A stretch of 23,422 nucleotides of DNA, taken from positions 1-23,422 of the forward strand of contig DATJSJ010000277.1 in the NCBI GenBank assembly GCA_035504175.1. The letters are read 5' to 3'. Each line of letters begins with the position of its first letter. Positions within the stretch are counted from its first letter, which is position 1. This DNA is from DATJSJ01 sp035504175. GTDB taxonomy: Bacteria > Pseudomonadota > Alphaproteobacteria > Acetobacterales > Acetobacteraceae. The notes under the pieces are model-generated. The model saw only the letters and a list, made by a program, of their open reading frames with translations, made no database searches and had not been told where the DNA came from. Below, piece after piece: positions 15,301 through 22,601 of this stretch. Made by a program: the position numbers and the translations under genes.

Positions 15301-15463
15301 CGCGCCCGCCACCGGGGCGGGCAGCCTGGCCGTCCGGGTGACCGCGATCGATCGATACGGCCTGTCGACGTCGGAGAATCTCGGCCTTGCCTGGGGCGCG
15401 GCCGGAGCGGCACAGGGCGTCACGCCTGGCACGACCTCGGAGCTGATCGCCCTGCACGCCTGA
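12359..15463 (+). CDS. Large Ig/cadherin-repeat protein with N-terminal papain-like (NlpC/P60 or CHAP-like) module
   Basis: Predicted 1034-residue, acidic, Thr/Ala/Ser-rich protein, probably extracellular. Residues 1-150 are beta-rich and unassigned. Residues about 165-275 look like a papain-fold amidase/peptidase: C186 in NDEGCWLLAS, H254 in GGGHITTVVSGSG and N271 in LVDNMAY give the Cys-His-Asn order of NlpC/P60 and CHAP domains. Residues 315-423 resemble a domain seen in RTX-type surface proteins (LFSASDWAG... to WGDWSSVTVAV). Six Ig/cadherin-like repeats of about 95 residues (He_PIG/CADG type; cores such as FTDPxGxxLTY, LPSWLxF and SGTAP) fill 434-1013. There is no Sec or Tat signal and no calcium-binding RTX nonapeptide; the hydrophobic Ala/Leu-rich C-terminus would suit type I secretion, but no exporter gene is in the window. 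The start ATG has only weak GAGGCCGAG upstream. Adhesion plus cell-wall or protein cleavage is an inference. Confidence 0.82.
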   Translation: MTVEVVDSAFASPDAQSVRMSQILSVTADGSNPTYLIVSGLDRDEYTAGESGTTGTLSGDGESAAFTAIGGDERGVGIVFTWDAASGTYENATYGNLLDLTYNSSASAGELADLSFFGTNTASLTSAYADDSVTMAVNPGDWTDYGTATFATQSVGAATATTQATPDSICSTAMKFVGDAWNDEGCWLLASTIDAEAGAGLTVASSAVGTAGVDATSSEWKVAYNGPASANGAWESLLRAGDQVVFEPAGGGGHITTVVSGSGTSAMLVDNMAYAGGANSAHDGSASDITVLAPHPASQEFTGVNAATVVVYRLDTPTVTGLVANDALGLGQSQSLAALFSASDWAGTRIVAYQAYATPSYGSITVNGVASSTARSAATAAASASLGGLGFLAGSAAGTDTVELRAENASGYWGDWSSVTVAVSGSAPATKAAPPKLTDRTGSQSVLTGHALSFALAADTFTDPQGQALTYTAALSSRAALPGWLAFDAATGIFSGTAPSTAQTLTIRVTATDTSNLAATETFTLAVKAPPPPRLVKAIATQKAYEGHAFSFAVAGTFVDPNSEALTYTATLANGAALPSWLSFNATTQTFSGVAPATASNTAIKLTATDTGGGVASASFTLSDVLDTPAARSASAQVTGGTAFSIVLPANLFTDPLGESLTYSLTQANGQALPSWLHFNASTRTLSGTGLPTPVVKTTALKLTATNTDGGSASESFRLTDRPPAAPTVTGGTLGATVYAGQAVALSGGSFTDPQGMALTYAATLANGQALPSWLSFDPATLHFSGTAPTTAGTTPIKLTATDSGGAVKSQILTVGDKGVDTPTLAHRTTASSWTVGTAANLAVAANTFTDPLGEHLTYSVTEANGQALPSGLSFNPATDTISGTCPITPGSLGLQVTATNTSGRSATERVAVAIHAAAPVASGHTGSVILLDSQPVSVALASGFTDPQASALRFTAIETSGPNAASWLHIDSQTGVLSGIAPATGAGSLAVRVTAIDRYGLSTSENLGLAWGAAGAAQGVTPGTTSELIALHA
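14069..14110 (+). repeat. 42-bp direct repeat, copy 1
   Basis: This stretch inside Ig repeat 2 matches 14648..14689 at 39 of 42 bases; the only differences are three adjacent bases (ggc here, cca in the other copy). Such DNA-level identity between protein repeats points to a recent duplication or gene conversion. Confidence 0.85.
14648..14689 (+). repeat. 42-bp direct repeat, copy 2
   Basis: This stretch inside Ig repeat 4 is the partner of 14069..14110. The two copies lie 579 bp apart, which equals two coding repeats and fits duplication of a two-repeat unit. Confidence 0.85.
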
Positions 15464-15619
15464 GCACCCGCCGCCGCGGTGTGACCCAAGCCAACTGGCC
15501 TCCGGCAAACCCAGCGCGGTTCCGTCCCGCCATGGCGCGCAGGGCGCTGGCTTTTCGCTTGAGGCGCCCGCACCGGTCCGCCACCCTTTCCGCGCCGGCC
15601 GAGGCCCTGCAGGACAACG

Positions 15620-16372
15620 ATGCAACCACCGACAGAGCGATCCGCCGAACCGGTGCGTGGCGACCGCAACGCGGCGACGCTGTTTCGCCACTGCTGCGCC
15701 CTGTTGGAGCAGGGCGCGCCCGGCGCGATGGCGCTGCTGCCGCACCTGGACGCGTATCCCGCGTACGCGCCGGGCTGGTGCGCGCTCGGCCAGACCTTGC
15801 TGCGCGCCGGCAAGGCCGAGGCAGCACGCGTCGCCTTCGCCCGCGCCCTCGCCGCCGATCCCGCGCTGCTGCCGGCGCAATTGGGCGATGCCGCCGCCAT
15901 GCTGGCGCTGGGCCAAGCGGACGCCGCCGCTGCGGCCTACGGGAAGGCCGAACCTGGCGCGCCGGAGCTGGCGGAGATCCCGTATCGCCGCGGCCTGTGC
16001 CTGCGCCAGGCCGGGCAGCGCGAGGCGGCCGCGCGCGCTTTCGAGCGGGCGGTCGCGCTCGATGCAAACGCCGTCCCCGCCTGGTTCGCGCTGGCGCTGA
16101 CCCGGCACGATGGCGGCGACGCGGCGGGCGCGGCGACGGCATATCGGCGCGTGCTGACGTTGCGGCCGGAGCATCACGAGGCGGCGCTCAATCTCGGCGT
16201 GGCGCTGCAGGAGAGCGGCGAACTCGAGGCGGCGCTCGACGCGTACGGCCAAGCGCTGCGGCTGCGGCCGGAGTCCTTCGGCCGCATCGCGCAGGCACTG
16301 GTCGCGGCGCCGGCCGGGACGCTATTCCTCGATCTCGGGCGGCTCCGCGGCGAGCTCCTGCGCCGCGCCTGA
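15620..16372 (+). CDS. Tetratricopeptide (TPR) repeat protein
   Basis: Predicted 250-residue helical scaffold. At least four 34-residue TPR units can be seen between about residues 51 and 220, with the usual W/L-G/A-Y-A-P spacing (for example AWFALALTRHDGGDAAGAAT and NLGVALQESGELEAALDAYG). The first 18 residues are not hydrophobic, so no export signal. TPR proteins mediate protein contacts and carry no catalytic motif; no function can be assigned. The start ATG has AGGAC six to ten bases upstream. It lies 156 bp after the repeat-protein gene on the same strand, so it could share its transcript and might serve its assembly or secretion. Its last 51 bp overlap the convergent 248-residue gene on the other strand. 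Confidence 0.82.
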   Translation: MQPPTERSAEPVRGDRNAATLFRHCCALLEQGAPGAMALLPHLDAYPAYAPGWCALGQTLLRAGKAEAARVAFARALAADPALLPAQLGDAAAMLALGQADAAAAAYGKAEPGAPELAEIPYRRGLCLRQAGQREAAARAFERAVALDANAVPAWFALALTRHDGGDAAGAATAYRRVLTLRPEHHEAALNLGVALQESGELEAALDAYGQALRLRPESFGRIAQALVAAPAGTLFLDLGRLRGELLRRA

Positions 16373-17068
16373 CCGCCGCGCGCGGAAGCGGCGGCGATAG
16401 GTGCCGGGCGTGCGCAGCACCGCATCGCCGGTGCGGTCATAGGCGGCGCTCGCCTCGGCATCGAATGTCGCGAGTTCCAGATGCAGCGGCGCGCGCGGCA
16501 CCGGGAAGCATTGCGCGACCGGCGTGCCGCGCGGCAGCACGCCGTCGAAATCCCGGTCGGTCCAGACCGCCGGAAACAGGATGCCGATGTCGTGGAACCG
16601 GTCGGCATCCACGAGGCCGCTCAGCAGTCGGAACGGCAAGTCGGTGCGGTTCACCGGATGCGTCGCGAACAGCGACCAGCCGGATTCGAGTTCCACCGTC
16701 CAGAAGCTGTTGAACTTGACCAGCGCGCGATCGGGCTGGTGCAGCGGCGTGCCTTCGACCTGCGCCGGGACGTGGAAGCTGACCGGCGAGCGCGGATGCA
16801 TCGCCGCGGCGAGCGGCGGCAGGCGCCAGTCCCAGGACAATTGTCCGTCGCGCACGGTCACGTCGCAGGGCAGCGGCATGACGAAGCCGTAGGCCATGGC
16901 ATCGACGAAGGGCGGGCATTGCTTGACCGTGCGCACCTCCGCGCCATGCGTCGCGGAGAACGCCGCGCGCGGCATGCGGCGCAGCCAGTCGGGCAGCGCC
17001 GCGCGCGCCGGCACCGGCGGCGGCAGCAGATCGCGCAATGCCGGATCGCAGCGGAAGACGATGCGCAT
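16322..17068 (-). CDS. Uncharacterised 248-residue protein at the end of the glp operon
   Basis: I do not recognise a named function. The 248-residue product is soluble, without signal peptide or membrane segment. It has conserved-looking features such as TVKQCPPFVDAM (47-58), a Trp-rich stretch LSWDW, FNSFWTVELESGWSLFATHP and LPFRLLSGLVDADRF. It recalls a family of unknown function met in bacteria and phages (possibly the DUF6065 group, uncertain). It follows glpK with only 12 bp between them. The reading frame is the same as glpK, the spacer is four sense codons, no Shine-Dalgarno is present, and the start codon lies inside a perfect inverted repeat, so translation probably depends on termination at the glpK stop. 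Its 3' end overlaps the TPR gene by 51 bp tail-to-tail. Codon use resembles its neighbours. Confidence 0.75.
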   Translation of the reverse strand: MRIVFRCDPALRDLLPPPVPARAALPDWLRRMPRAAFSATHGAEVRTVKQCPPFVDAMAYGFVMPLPCDVTVRDGQLSWDWRLPPLAAAMHPRSPVSFHVPAQVEGTPLHQPDRALVKFNSFWTVELESGWSLFATHPVNRTDLPFRLLSGLVDADRFHDIGILFPAVWTDRDFDGVLPRGTPVAQCFPVPRAPLHLELATFDAEASAAYDRTGDAVLRTPGTYRRRFRARRSGAAQELAAEPPEIEE

Positions 17069-17080
17069 CAGTGATGCGCA
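17062..17080 (-). promoter_or_regulatory. Inverted repeat covering the start codon after glpK
   Basis: TGCGCAT-cagtg-ATGCGCA is a perfect 7-bp inverted repeat with a five-base loop. One arm contains the ATG (17068..17066) of the 248-residue gene and the other abuts the glpK amber stop (17083..17081). In mRNA the start codon would be paired unless ribosomes finishing glpK open the stem. The repeat is certain; the translational role is inferred. Confidence 0.5.
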
Positions 17081-18595
17081 CTAGTCCGGGGCGACACCCG
17101 GCGCGTGCCGCGCCTGCGCCACCGCCTGCTGCCAACCGCGATAGCGCGAATCGCGCTCGCTCTCCGGCATGCGCGGGGTGAAGGCGCGCGCGCGCGACCA
17201 CGTCTCGGCGAAGCGCTCCGGCGGCGGATAGAGCCCGGCATCGAGCCCGGCGAGATACGCGGCGCCGAGCGCGGTCGTCTCCAGGCAGGTCGGCCGGTCC
17301 ACGGTCAGCCCGAGCGTGTCGGCGAGGAACTGCAGCGTCCAGTCGCTCGCGGTCATGCCGCCATCGACGCGCAGCACTCTCTCCGCACCGCCCCAGCGTC
17401 CGCCGAGATCAGCCACCATGCAATCGAGCAGGTCGCGCGTCTGGTAGGCGACACTTTCCAGGGCCGCGCGCGCCAGCTCGCGCCGCGTGGTGGCGCGGGT
17501 GATGCCGGTGACGGTGGCGCGCGCATGGCTGTCCCAGTGCGGCGCGCCAAGGCCGGTGAAGGCGGGCACCAGATAGACGCGCTGCGCCGGATCGGCCGCG
17601 GCCGCCAGATCGCCGCTCTCCGCCGCGGTCGCGATGATACCGAGTCCGTCGCGCAGCCATTGCACGGCGCTGCCGGCGGAGAAGATCGAGCCCTCCAGCG
17701 CGTAGAGCCGCCGCCCGCCGAGCTGCACGCCGATCGTGGTCACCAGCCGGTGCTGCGAGGCGACCGGTGCCTCACCGGTGTTGAGCAGAATGAAGCCGCC
17801 GGTGCCGTACGTCGCCTTGACCATGCCGGGGCGGAAACAGGCCTGGCCGACCAGCGCTGCCTGCTGGTCGCCGGCAACGCCGCGGATCGGAATCGCCGCG
17901 CCGAACAGATCGGGATGCGTGGTGCCGAAATCGCCGGCGCTGTCGCGGATCGCCGGCAGCATGGCGCGCGGGACGCCGAACAGCGCCAGCATCTCGTCGT
18001 CCCACGTTGCGTCGGCGATGTTGCACAACAGCGTGCGCGAGGCGTTGGTTGCGTCGGTCGCGTGCACCGCGCCGCCGGTCAGGCGCCAGAGCAGGAAGGT
18101 GTCGACCGTGCCGAAGGCGAGCGCGCCCGCGTCCGCCTGCGCCCGCGCACCCCGCACCCGGTCGAGGATCCAGCCGATCTTGGTCGCGGAGAAATACGGA
18201 TCGAGCCGCAGCCCGGTGCGCTCGGCGACGCGAGGGCCGTGGCCGGCCGCTTCCAGCGCCTCACAGGCCGCGGCGGTGCGGCGGTCCTGCCAGACGATGG
18301 CATTGTGGATCGGGCGACCGGTGGCGCGATCCCAGACCAGCACCGTCTCGCGCTGGTTGGCGATGCCGATGGCGGCGATCGCGTCGGCGCCGAGGCCGGC
18401 GCGTGACAGCGCCTCCCGCGCCGTCACCAGCGTGCTCTGCCAGATCGCCTCGGGGTCGTGCTCCACCCAGCCCGAGGCGGGGAAGAGCTGCGGGAATTCC
18501 TGCTGCGCCGTCGCGACCGGCGACAGGGCGCGATCGAACACGATCGCCCGGCTGGAGGTCGTGCCCTGGTCGATGACGAGAATATGCGCCTGCAT
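17081..18595 (-). CDS. glpK: Glycerol kinase
   Basis: Predicted 504-residue cytoplasmic FGGY-family kinase that converts glycerol and ATP to sn-glycerol 3-phosphate. The length matches E. coli GlpK. The phosphate-binding DQGTTSSR is at residues 9-16, followed by GWVEHDPEAIW and the substrate-contact region NQRETVLVWDR. The second-domain motifs YGTGGFILLNTG, AVQWLRD and VDGGMTASDWTLQFLADTLG (FGGY signature region) are all present, as is the C-terminal ETTALGAAYLAGL. The ATG start at 18595 places the family's N-terminal MxxHILVIDQGTT correctly; an in-frame GTG at 18607 is the alternative, and neither has a strong Shine-Dalgarno. It lies downstream of the transporter genes, 64 bp after glpV, behind a strong hairpin. 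The stop is TAG. Function is firm. Confidence 0.97.
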   Translation of the reverse strand: MQAHILVIDQGTTSSRAIVFDRALSPVATAQQEFPQLFPASGWVEHDPEAIWQSTLVTAREALSRAGLGADAIAAIGIANQRETVLVWDRATGRPIHNAIVWQDRRTAAACEALEAAGHGPRVAERTGLRLDPYFSATKIGWILDRVRGARAQADAGALAFGTVDTFLLWRLTGGAVHATDATNASRTLLCNIADATWDDEMLALFGVPRAMLPAIRDSAGDFGTTHPDLFGAAIPIRGVAGDQQAALVGQACFRPGMVKATYGTGGFILLNTGEAPVASQHRLVTTIGVQLGGRRLYALEGSIFSAGSAVQWLRDGLGIIATAAESGDLAAAADPAQRVYLVPAFTGLGAPHWDSHARATVTGITRATTRRELARAALESVAYQTRDLLDCMVADLGGRWGGAERVLRVDGGMTASDWTLQFLADTLGLTVDRPTCLETTALGAAYLAGLDAGLYPPPERFAETWSRARAFTPRMPESERDSRYRGWQQAVAQARHAPGVAPD

Positions 18596-18622
18596 CGAAA
18601 CCCACACTCACGGCGGCGACGA

Positions 18623-18646
18623 GGAGGGAGGCCGAAGCCTCCCTCC
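18623..18646 (-). terminator. Strong C(UUCG)G hairpin between glpV and glpK
   Basis: On the transcribed strand GGAGGGAGGC-TTCG-GCCTCCCTCC forms a perfect 10-bp stem closed by a C(UUCG)G tetraloop, one of the most stable RNA loops. It begins 13 bases after the glpV stop. No U-run follows, so full intrinsic termination is unlikely. It more probably acts as a 3' stabiliser or partial attenuator that keeps glpV mRNA above glpK mRNA. Confidence 0.7.
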
Positions 18647-18659
18647 AAGCCCCAGGAGT

Positions 18660-20432
18660 TCAGCTCCGCTTCGGCGGCGTCGCCGGCCAGCTCTTGATCA
18701 GCTCGTCGTAATCGACGGTCTGCCCCGGCGGCTTCTCGTTGGCAAGCTTGCGTTGCGGCGCCAGGTTGCCGTCCTTCTCCGCCTTGGCAAACCAGTATTC
18801 CGCCGGCATCGGCTTGTTCATCAGCGGACCGAGATCGCCCTGCACGCCCGAGCGCTGCAGCCGCGCCATGATCGCGTCCTGGTCGCGCGCCAGCCCGTCC
18901 ATCGCCTGCTGCGGCGTCACCTGGCCGGAGATGGCGTTGGAGACGTTCTGCCACCAGACCTGCGCCATCTTGCCGTAGTCCGGCACGTTGACGCCGGTCG
19001 GCGTCCACTCCTTGCGCGCCGGGCTGCGATAGAACTCGACCAGGCCGCCGCATTTCGGCGCGAGGGCAGTCAGCGCCGGGTGCCAGATATCGCTCTCGCG
19101 GATCAGGTGCAGCGAGACCACCGCCTTGCGCAGCGTGACCGACTTCGCGGTGCAGAACTGCGCATAGAGCCATCCCGCCTTGATGTGCTCCATCGGCGCG
19201 TATTTCAGCATCGTCCAGCAGCCGCAATCCTGGTAGCCGAGCTTCATGCCCTCCTTCCAGTAGGCACCGTGCGGGCTTGGTGCCATGCGCCATTTTGGCG
19301 TGCCGTCCGCGTTCATCACCGGCAGGCCGGGCTTGGTCAGCGCGTCGGTGAAGGCCGAGTACCAGAAGATCTGCTGCGCGATGTGGCCCTGGCCCGGCAC
19401 CGGCCCGGCTTCCAGGAAGTCCATGCCGGCGGCCTCGGGCGGCGCATATTTCTTCAGCCACTCGACATATTTGGTCAGCGCGTAGACCGCCGCCGGGCCG
19501 TTGGCGTCGCCGCCGCGGGTGATCGAGGAGCCGCGCGGCCGGTTGTCCTCCAGCCGGATGCCCCATTCATCGACCGGGCGCCCGTTGGGCAGGCCGCGAT
19601 CGCCGGAGCCGGCCATGGACAGCCAGGCATCGGTGAAGCGCCAGCCGAGCGACGGATCCTTCTTGCCGTAATCCATGTGGCCGTAGACGCGCTGGCCGTC
19701 GATCTCCTTCACCGTGTTGGTGAAGAAGTCGGCGATGTCCTCATAGGCCGACCAGTTGACCGGCACGCCGAGATCGTAGCCGAACTGCTTCTTGAACGCC
19801 GCCTGCAGCTCCGGCCGCTTGAACCAGTCGTAGCGGAACCAGTAGAGGTTGGCGAATTGCTGGTCGGGCAGCTGGTACAGCTTGCCGTCGGTGAAGGTGC
19901 CGAACGAGAGGCCGATGAAGTCCTCGAGATCGAGGCCCGGATTGGTGACGTCCTTGCCTTCGTTGGCCATGAAATCGGTGAGCGAGCCGCCGACGATGTC
20001 GTGATAGCGCGGATGCGTGCCGATGAAGTCGGAATCGTTCATCCAGAAATCGTAGATCGGCCGGCCGGACTGCATCTCGACTTCGATCTTGTCGACCAGC
20101 GTGCCTTCGTCCATCAGGTCGTGCTTGACCTGGATGCCGGTGATGTCGTGGAAGGCGCGGGTCAGCGTCTTCGACTCGTAGTCATGCACCTTTAGGATCT
20201 CCGAGACGGTGCTGACCTGCAGACCGGCGAAAGGCTTGGACGCCTTGATGAACCATTCCATCTCGGCCATCTGCTGATCTTTGCTCAGCGTCGACGGCTG
20301 GAACTCGCTGTCCACCCATTTCTTGGCGGCGTCCATCTGCTGCGCGTGGCTCGGCCGGCTGCGCAGCAGCACGCCGGAACCGACGGCCGCGGCCGCCGTC
20401 CCCTTCATCACATCGCGACGTTTGATCCCCAT
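18660..20432 (-). CDS. glpV: Glycerol ABC importer substrate-binding protein (GlpV-like)
   Basis: Predicted 590-residue periplasmic binding protein of the extracellular solute-binding family, capturing glycerol for GlpP/GlpQ. The N-terminus MGIKRRDVMKG with a hydrophobic Ala/Gly/Val stretch and SHA at about residue 28-30 is a twin-arginine (Tat) signal, so it is probably exported folded. Identification as GlpV rests on its large size, its place between the small DUF2160 gene and glpK, and the full glpTPQUV order. Cysteines are few (for example in QDCGCWTM). The start has AAGGAGAGGAG just upstream (20435..20445 region). The spacers before (94 bp) and after (64 bp) each hold a hairpin, a pattern consistent with higher or more stable expression of the binding protein than of the membrane parts. 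Confidence 0.92.
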   Translation of the reverse strand: MGIKRRDVMKGTAAAAVGSGVLLRSRPSHAQQMDAAKKWVDSEFQPSTLSKDQQMAEMEWFIKASKPFAGLQVSTVSEILKVHDYESKTLTRAFHDITGIQVKHDLMDEGTLVDKIEVEMQSGRPIYDFWMNDSDFIGTHPRYHDIVGGSLTDFMANEGKDVTNPGLDLEDFIGLSFGTFTDGKLYQLPDQQFANLYWFRYDWFKRPELQAAFKKQFGYDLGVPVNWSAYEDIADFFTNTVKEIDGQRVYGHMDYGKKDPSLGWRFTDAWLSMAGSGDRGLPNGRPVDEWGIRLEDNRPRGSSITRGGDANGPAAVYALTKYVEWLKKYAPPEAAGMDFLEAGPVPGQGHIAQQIFWYSAFTDALTKPGLPVMNADGTPKWRMAPSPHGAYWKEGMKLGYQDCGCWTMLKYAPMEHIKAGWLYAQFCTAKSVTLRKAVVSLHLIRESDIWHPALTALAPKCGGLVEFYRSPARKEWTPTGVNVPDYGKMAQVWWQNVSNAISGQVTPQQAMDGLARDQDAIMARLQRSGVQGDLGPLMNKPMPAEYWFAKAEKDGNLAPQRKLANEKPPGQTVDYDELIKSWPATPPKRS

Positions 20433-20494
20433 CGTCTCCTCTCCTTGGTTCTGCCAGCGGCGTGATGGTCACGCGCGAGGCGGGGTTTTCGGTG

Positions 20495-20519
20495 GGCCGC
20501 GGCCGCGCCGGCCACGGCC
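20495..20519 (-). terminator. GC-rich hairpin between glpU and glpV
   Basis: On the transcribed strand GGCCGTGGCC-GGCGC-GGCCGCGGCC forms a 10-bp stem with one G-U pair and a five-base loop, starting seven bases after the glpU stop. No U-run follows. It is probably an mRNA stability or attenuation element rather than a full terminator, because glpV and glpK lie downstream on the same strand. Confidence 0.5.
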
Positions 20520-20526
20520 GGGCGCG

Positions 20527-20805
20527 TCAGGCGAAGCGGAACATCAGCGCGGTGAGAACCACCGCACCCGCCAGCGGGACCCAGAGATTGTCGCCGCCGG
20601 TCAGACGGATCCACAGCAGGAAGATGTAGGCCCAGCCGAGCAGCGACATGAACAGCCGGTCGCCGCGCGTGGTCGGAAAGCGGAAGATGCCGACCCGCGG
20701 CGTCTCCGGCCACCGGATCGCAATCACGCTCATCGCGATCAGGGTCAGCAGGATGGCGCAGAAGAAAACGCCGGTCTGCCAGGTCCAGGCCATCCACAGC
20801 AGCAT
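20527..20805 (-). CDS. glpU: Small membrane protein of the glycerol importer (GlpU-like, DUF2160)
   Basis: Predicted 92-residue integral membrane protein with three hydrophobic segments (about residues 10-31, 48-65 and 72-90) separated by short charged turns (RWPETPR and TTRGDR). Small DUF2160 proteins occupy this place between glpQ and glpV in glycerol ABC transporter operons and are named GlpU in Rhizobium; their exact role is not known to me. The start ATG has GAGGAGA upstream that overlaps the glpQ stop (12-bp spacing between the genes), so translation is likely coupled. The small size and lack of motifs mean that assignment rests mainly on context and general sequence character. Confidence 0.88.
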   Translation of the reverse strand: MLLWMAWTWQTGVFFCAILLTLIAMSVIAIRWPETPRVGIFRFPTTRGDRLFMSLLGWAYIFLLWIRLTGGDNLWVPLAGAVVLTALMFRFA

Positions 20806-20817
20806 CGCCGTCTCTCC

Positions 20818-21710
<893 letters not shown>

Positions 21711-21714
<4 letters not shown>

Positions 21715-22601
21715 GCCCCCTTCCGCGCCTCGAGCTGCGTCATCGTGGTGAAGAAGATCCAGCACACGGTCAGCGTGATCAGGTTGTAGATCAGCGAATA
21801 GGCCGCGGCATTGCCGAGATCGACCTGGCCGAGCGCGATCTTGACCAGATCCAGCGACATGAAGCTGGTCGCCTCGCCCGGCCCGCCGCCGGTCACCACC
21901 ATCGGCTCGGTGTAGATCATGAAGCTTTCCATGAAGCGCAGCAGCACCGCGATGATCAGCACCTTGCGCAGCTTCGGCAGCTCGATGTTGAGGAACACCG
22001 ACCAGCGACGGGCCGCATCGATCCGCGCCGCCTGGTAGTAGGCATCGGGGATCGCCTTCAGCCCGGCGTAGCAGAGCAGCGCCACCATCGACGTCCAGTG
22101 CCAGACATCCATCACGACGATGGTGGCCCAGGCGGACACCGGATCCTCGGTGTCGTTGTAGTGGATACCGATCTTGTTCACGACGGCGCCGAGCAGGCCG
22201 ATATCCTGGCGCGCGAAGATCTGCCAGATCGTGCCGACCACGTTCCACGGGATCAGCATCGGCAGCGCGATGATCACCAGCGTCGGGCCGACCGCCCAGC
22301 CGCGCCGTGGCAGTGACAGCGCCACCAGGATGCCGAGCGGGATCTCGATCGCCAGGATCGCCGCGGAGAAGACGAAATTGCGCACGATGGCGCGCGCGAA
22401 CCGGCCGCCGATATCGGTCGTGGGATCGAGCAGGTTCTGGAACCAGCCGGCGCCGTTCCAGAAGAAATGGTTCTGCCCCATCGTGTCCTGGACTGAGTAA
22501 TTCACCACGGTCATCATCGGGATCAGCGACGAGAACAGGACGAAGGCGAGCACCGGCAGGACGAAGAACCAGGCGCGGTTGTTCCAGGCCTTGTCGTTCA
22601 T
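21711..22601 (-). CDS. glpP: Glycerol ABC importer permease, first subunit (GlpP-like)
   Basis: Predicted 296-residue inner-membrane permease of the MalF type, with an N-terminal membrane segment (AWFFVLPVLAFVLFSSLIPM) and five further ones. The EAA coupling loop is seen as AIPDAYYQAARIDAARRW near 182-199. The short periplasmic region NHFFWNGAGWFQNLL is typical of glycerol/polyol permeases. Its start overlaps the glpT stop (ATGA at 22601..22598) and its stop overlaps glpQ, with Shine-Dalgarno GGAGGGGA inside the end of glpT. It forms the channel together with GlpQ. Confidence 0.93.

Larger units (their letters stand above)
13658..15397 (+). repeat. Six tandem Ig/cadherin-like coding repeats, about 285 bp each
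   Basis: The repeats correspond to protein residues about 434-528, 530-625, 628-722, 724-816, 820-916 and 918-1013. Repeats 2 and 4 resemble each other (ALTYxATLANGxALPSWLSF, PIKLTATD type endings), and repeats 3 and 5 resemble each other (DTP start, TDPLGE, ANGQALPS, TATNT). This alternation suggests duplication of a two-repeat unit; repeats 1 and 6 are more divergent. Confidence 0.8.

Noticed and set aside
13658..15397. CRISPR or non-coding tandem repeat array
   Set aside because: The periodicity is about 285 bp, in frame and protein-level (Ig/cadherin-like domains), not short direct repeats with unique spacers.
17736..20195. Very long open frame (819 codons) on the plus strand antisense to glpK and glpV
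   Set aside because: Its translation is Arg/His/Val-rich without family motifs, and it lies opposite two genes with clear conserved motifs. Long antisense frames are normal in GC-rich DNA.
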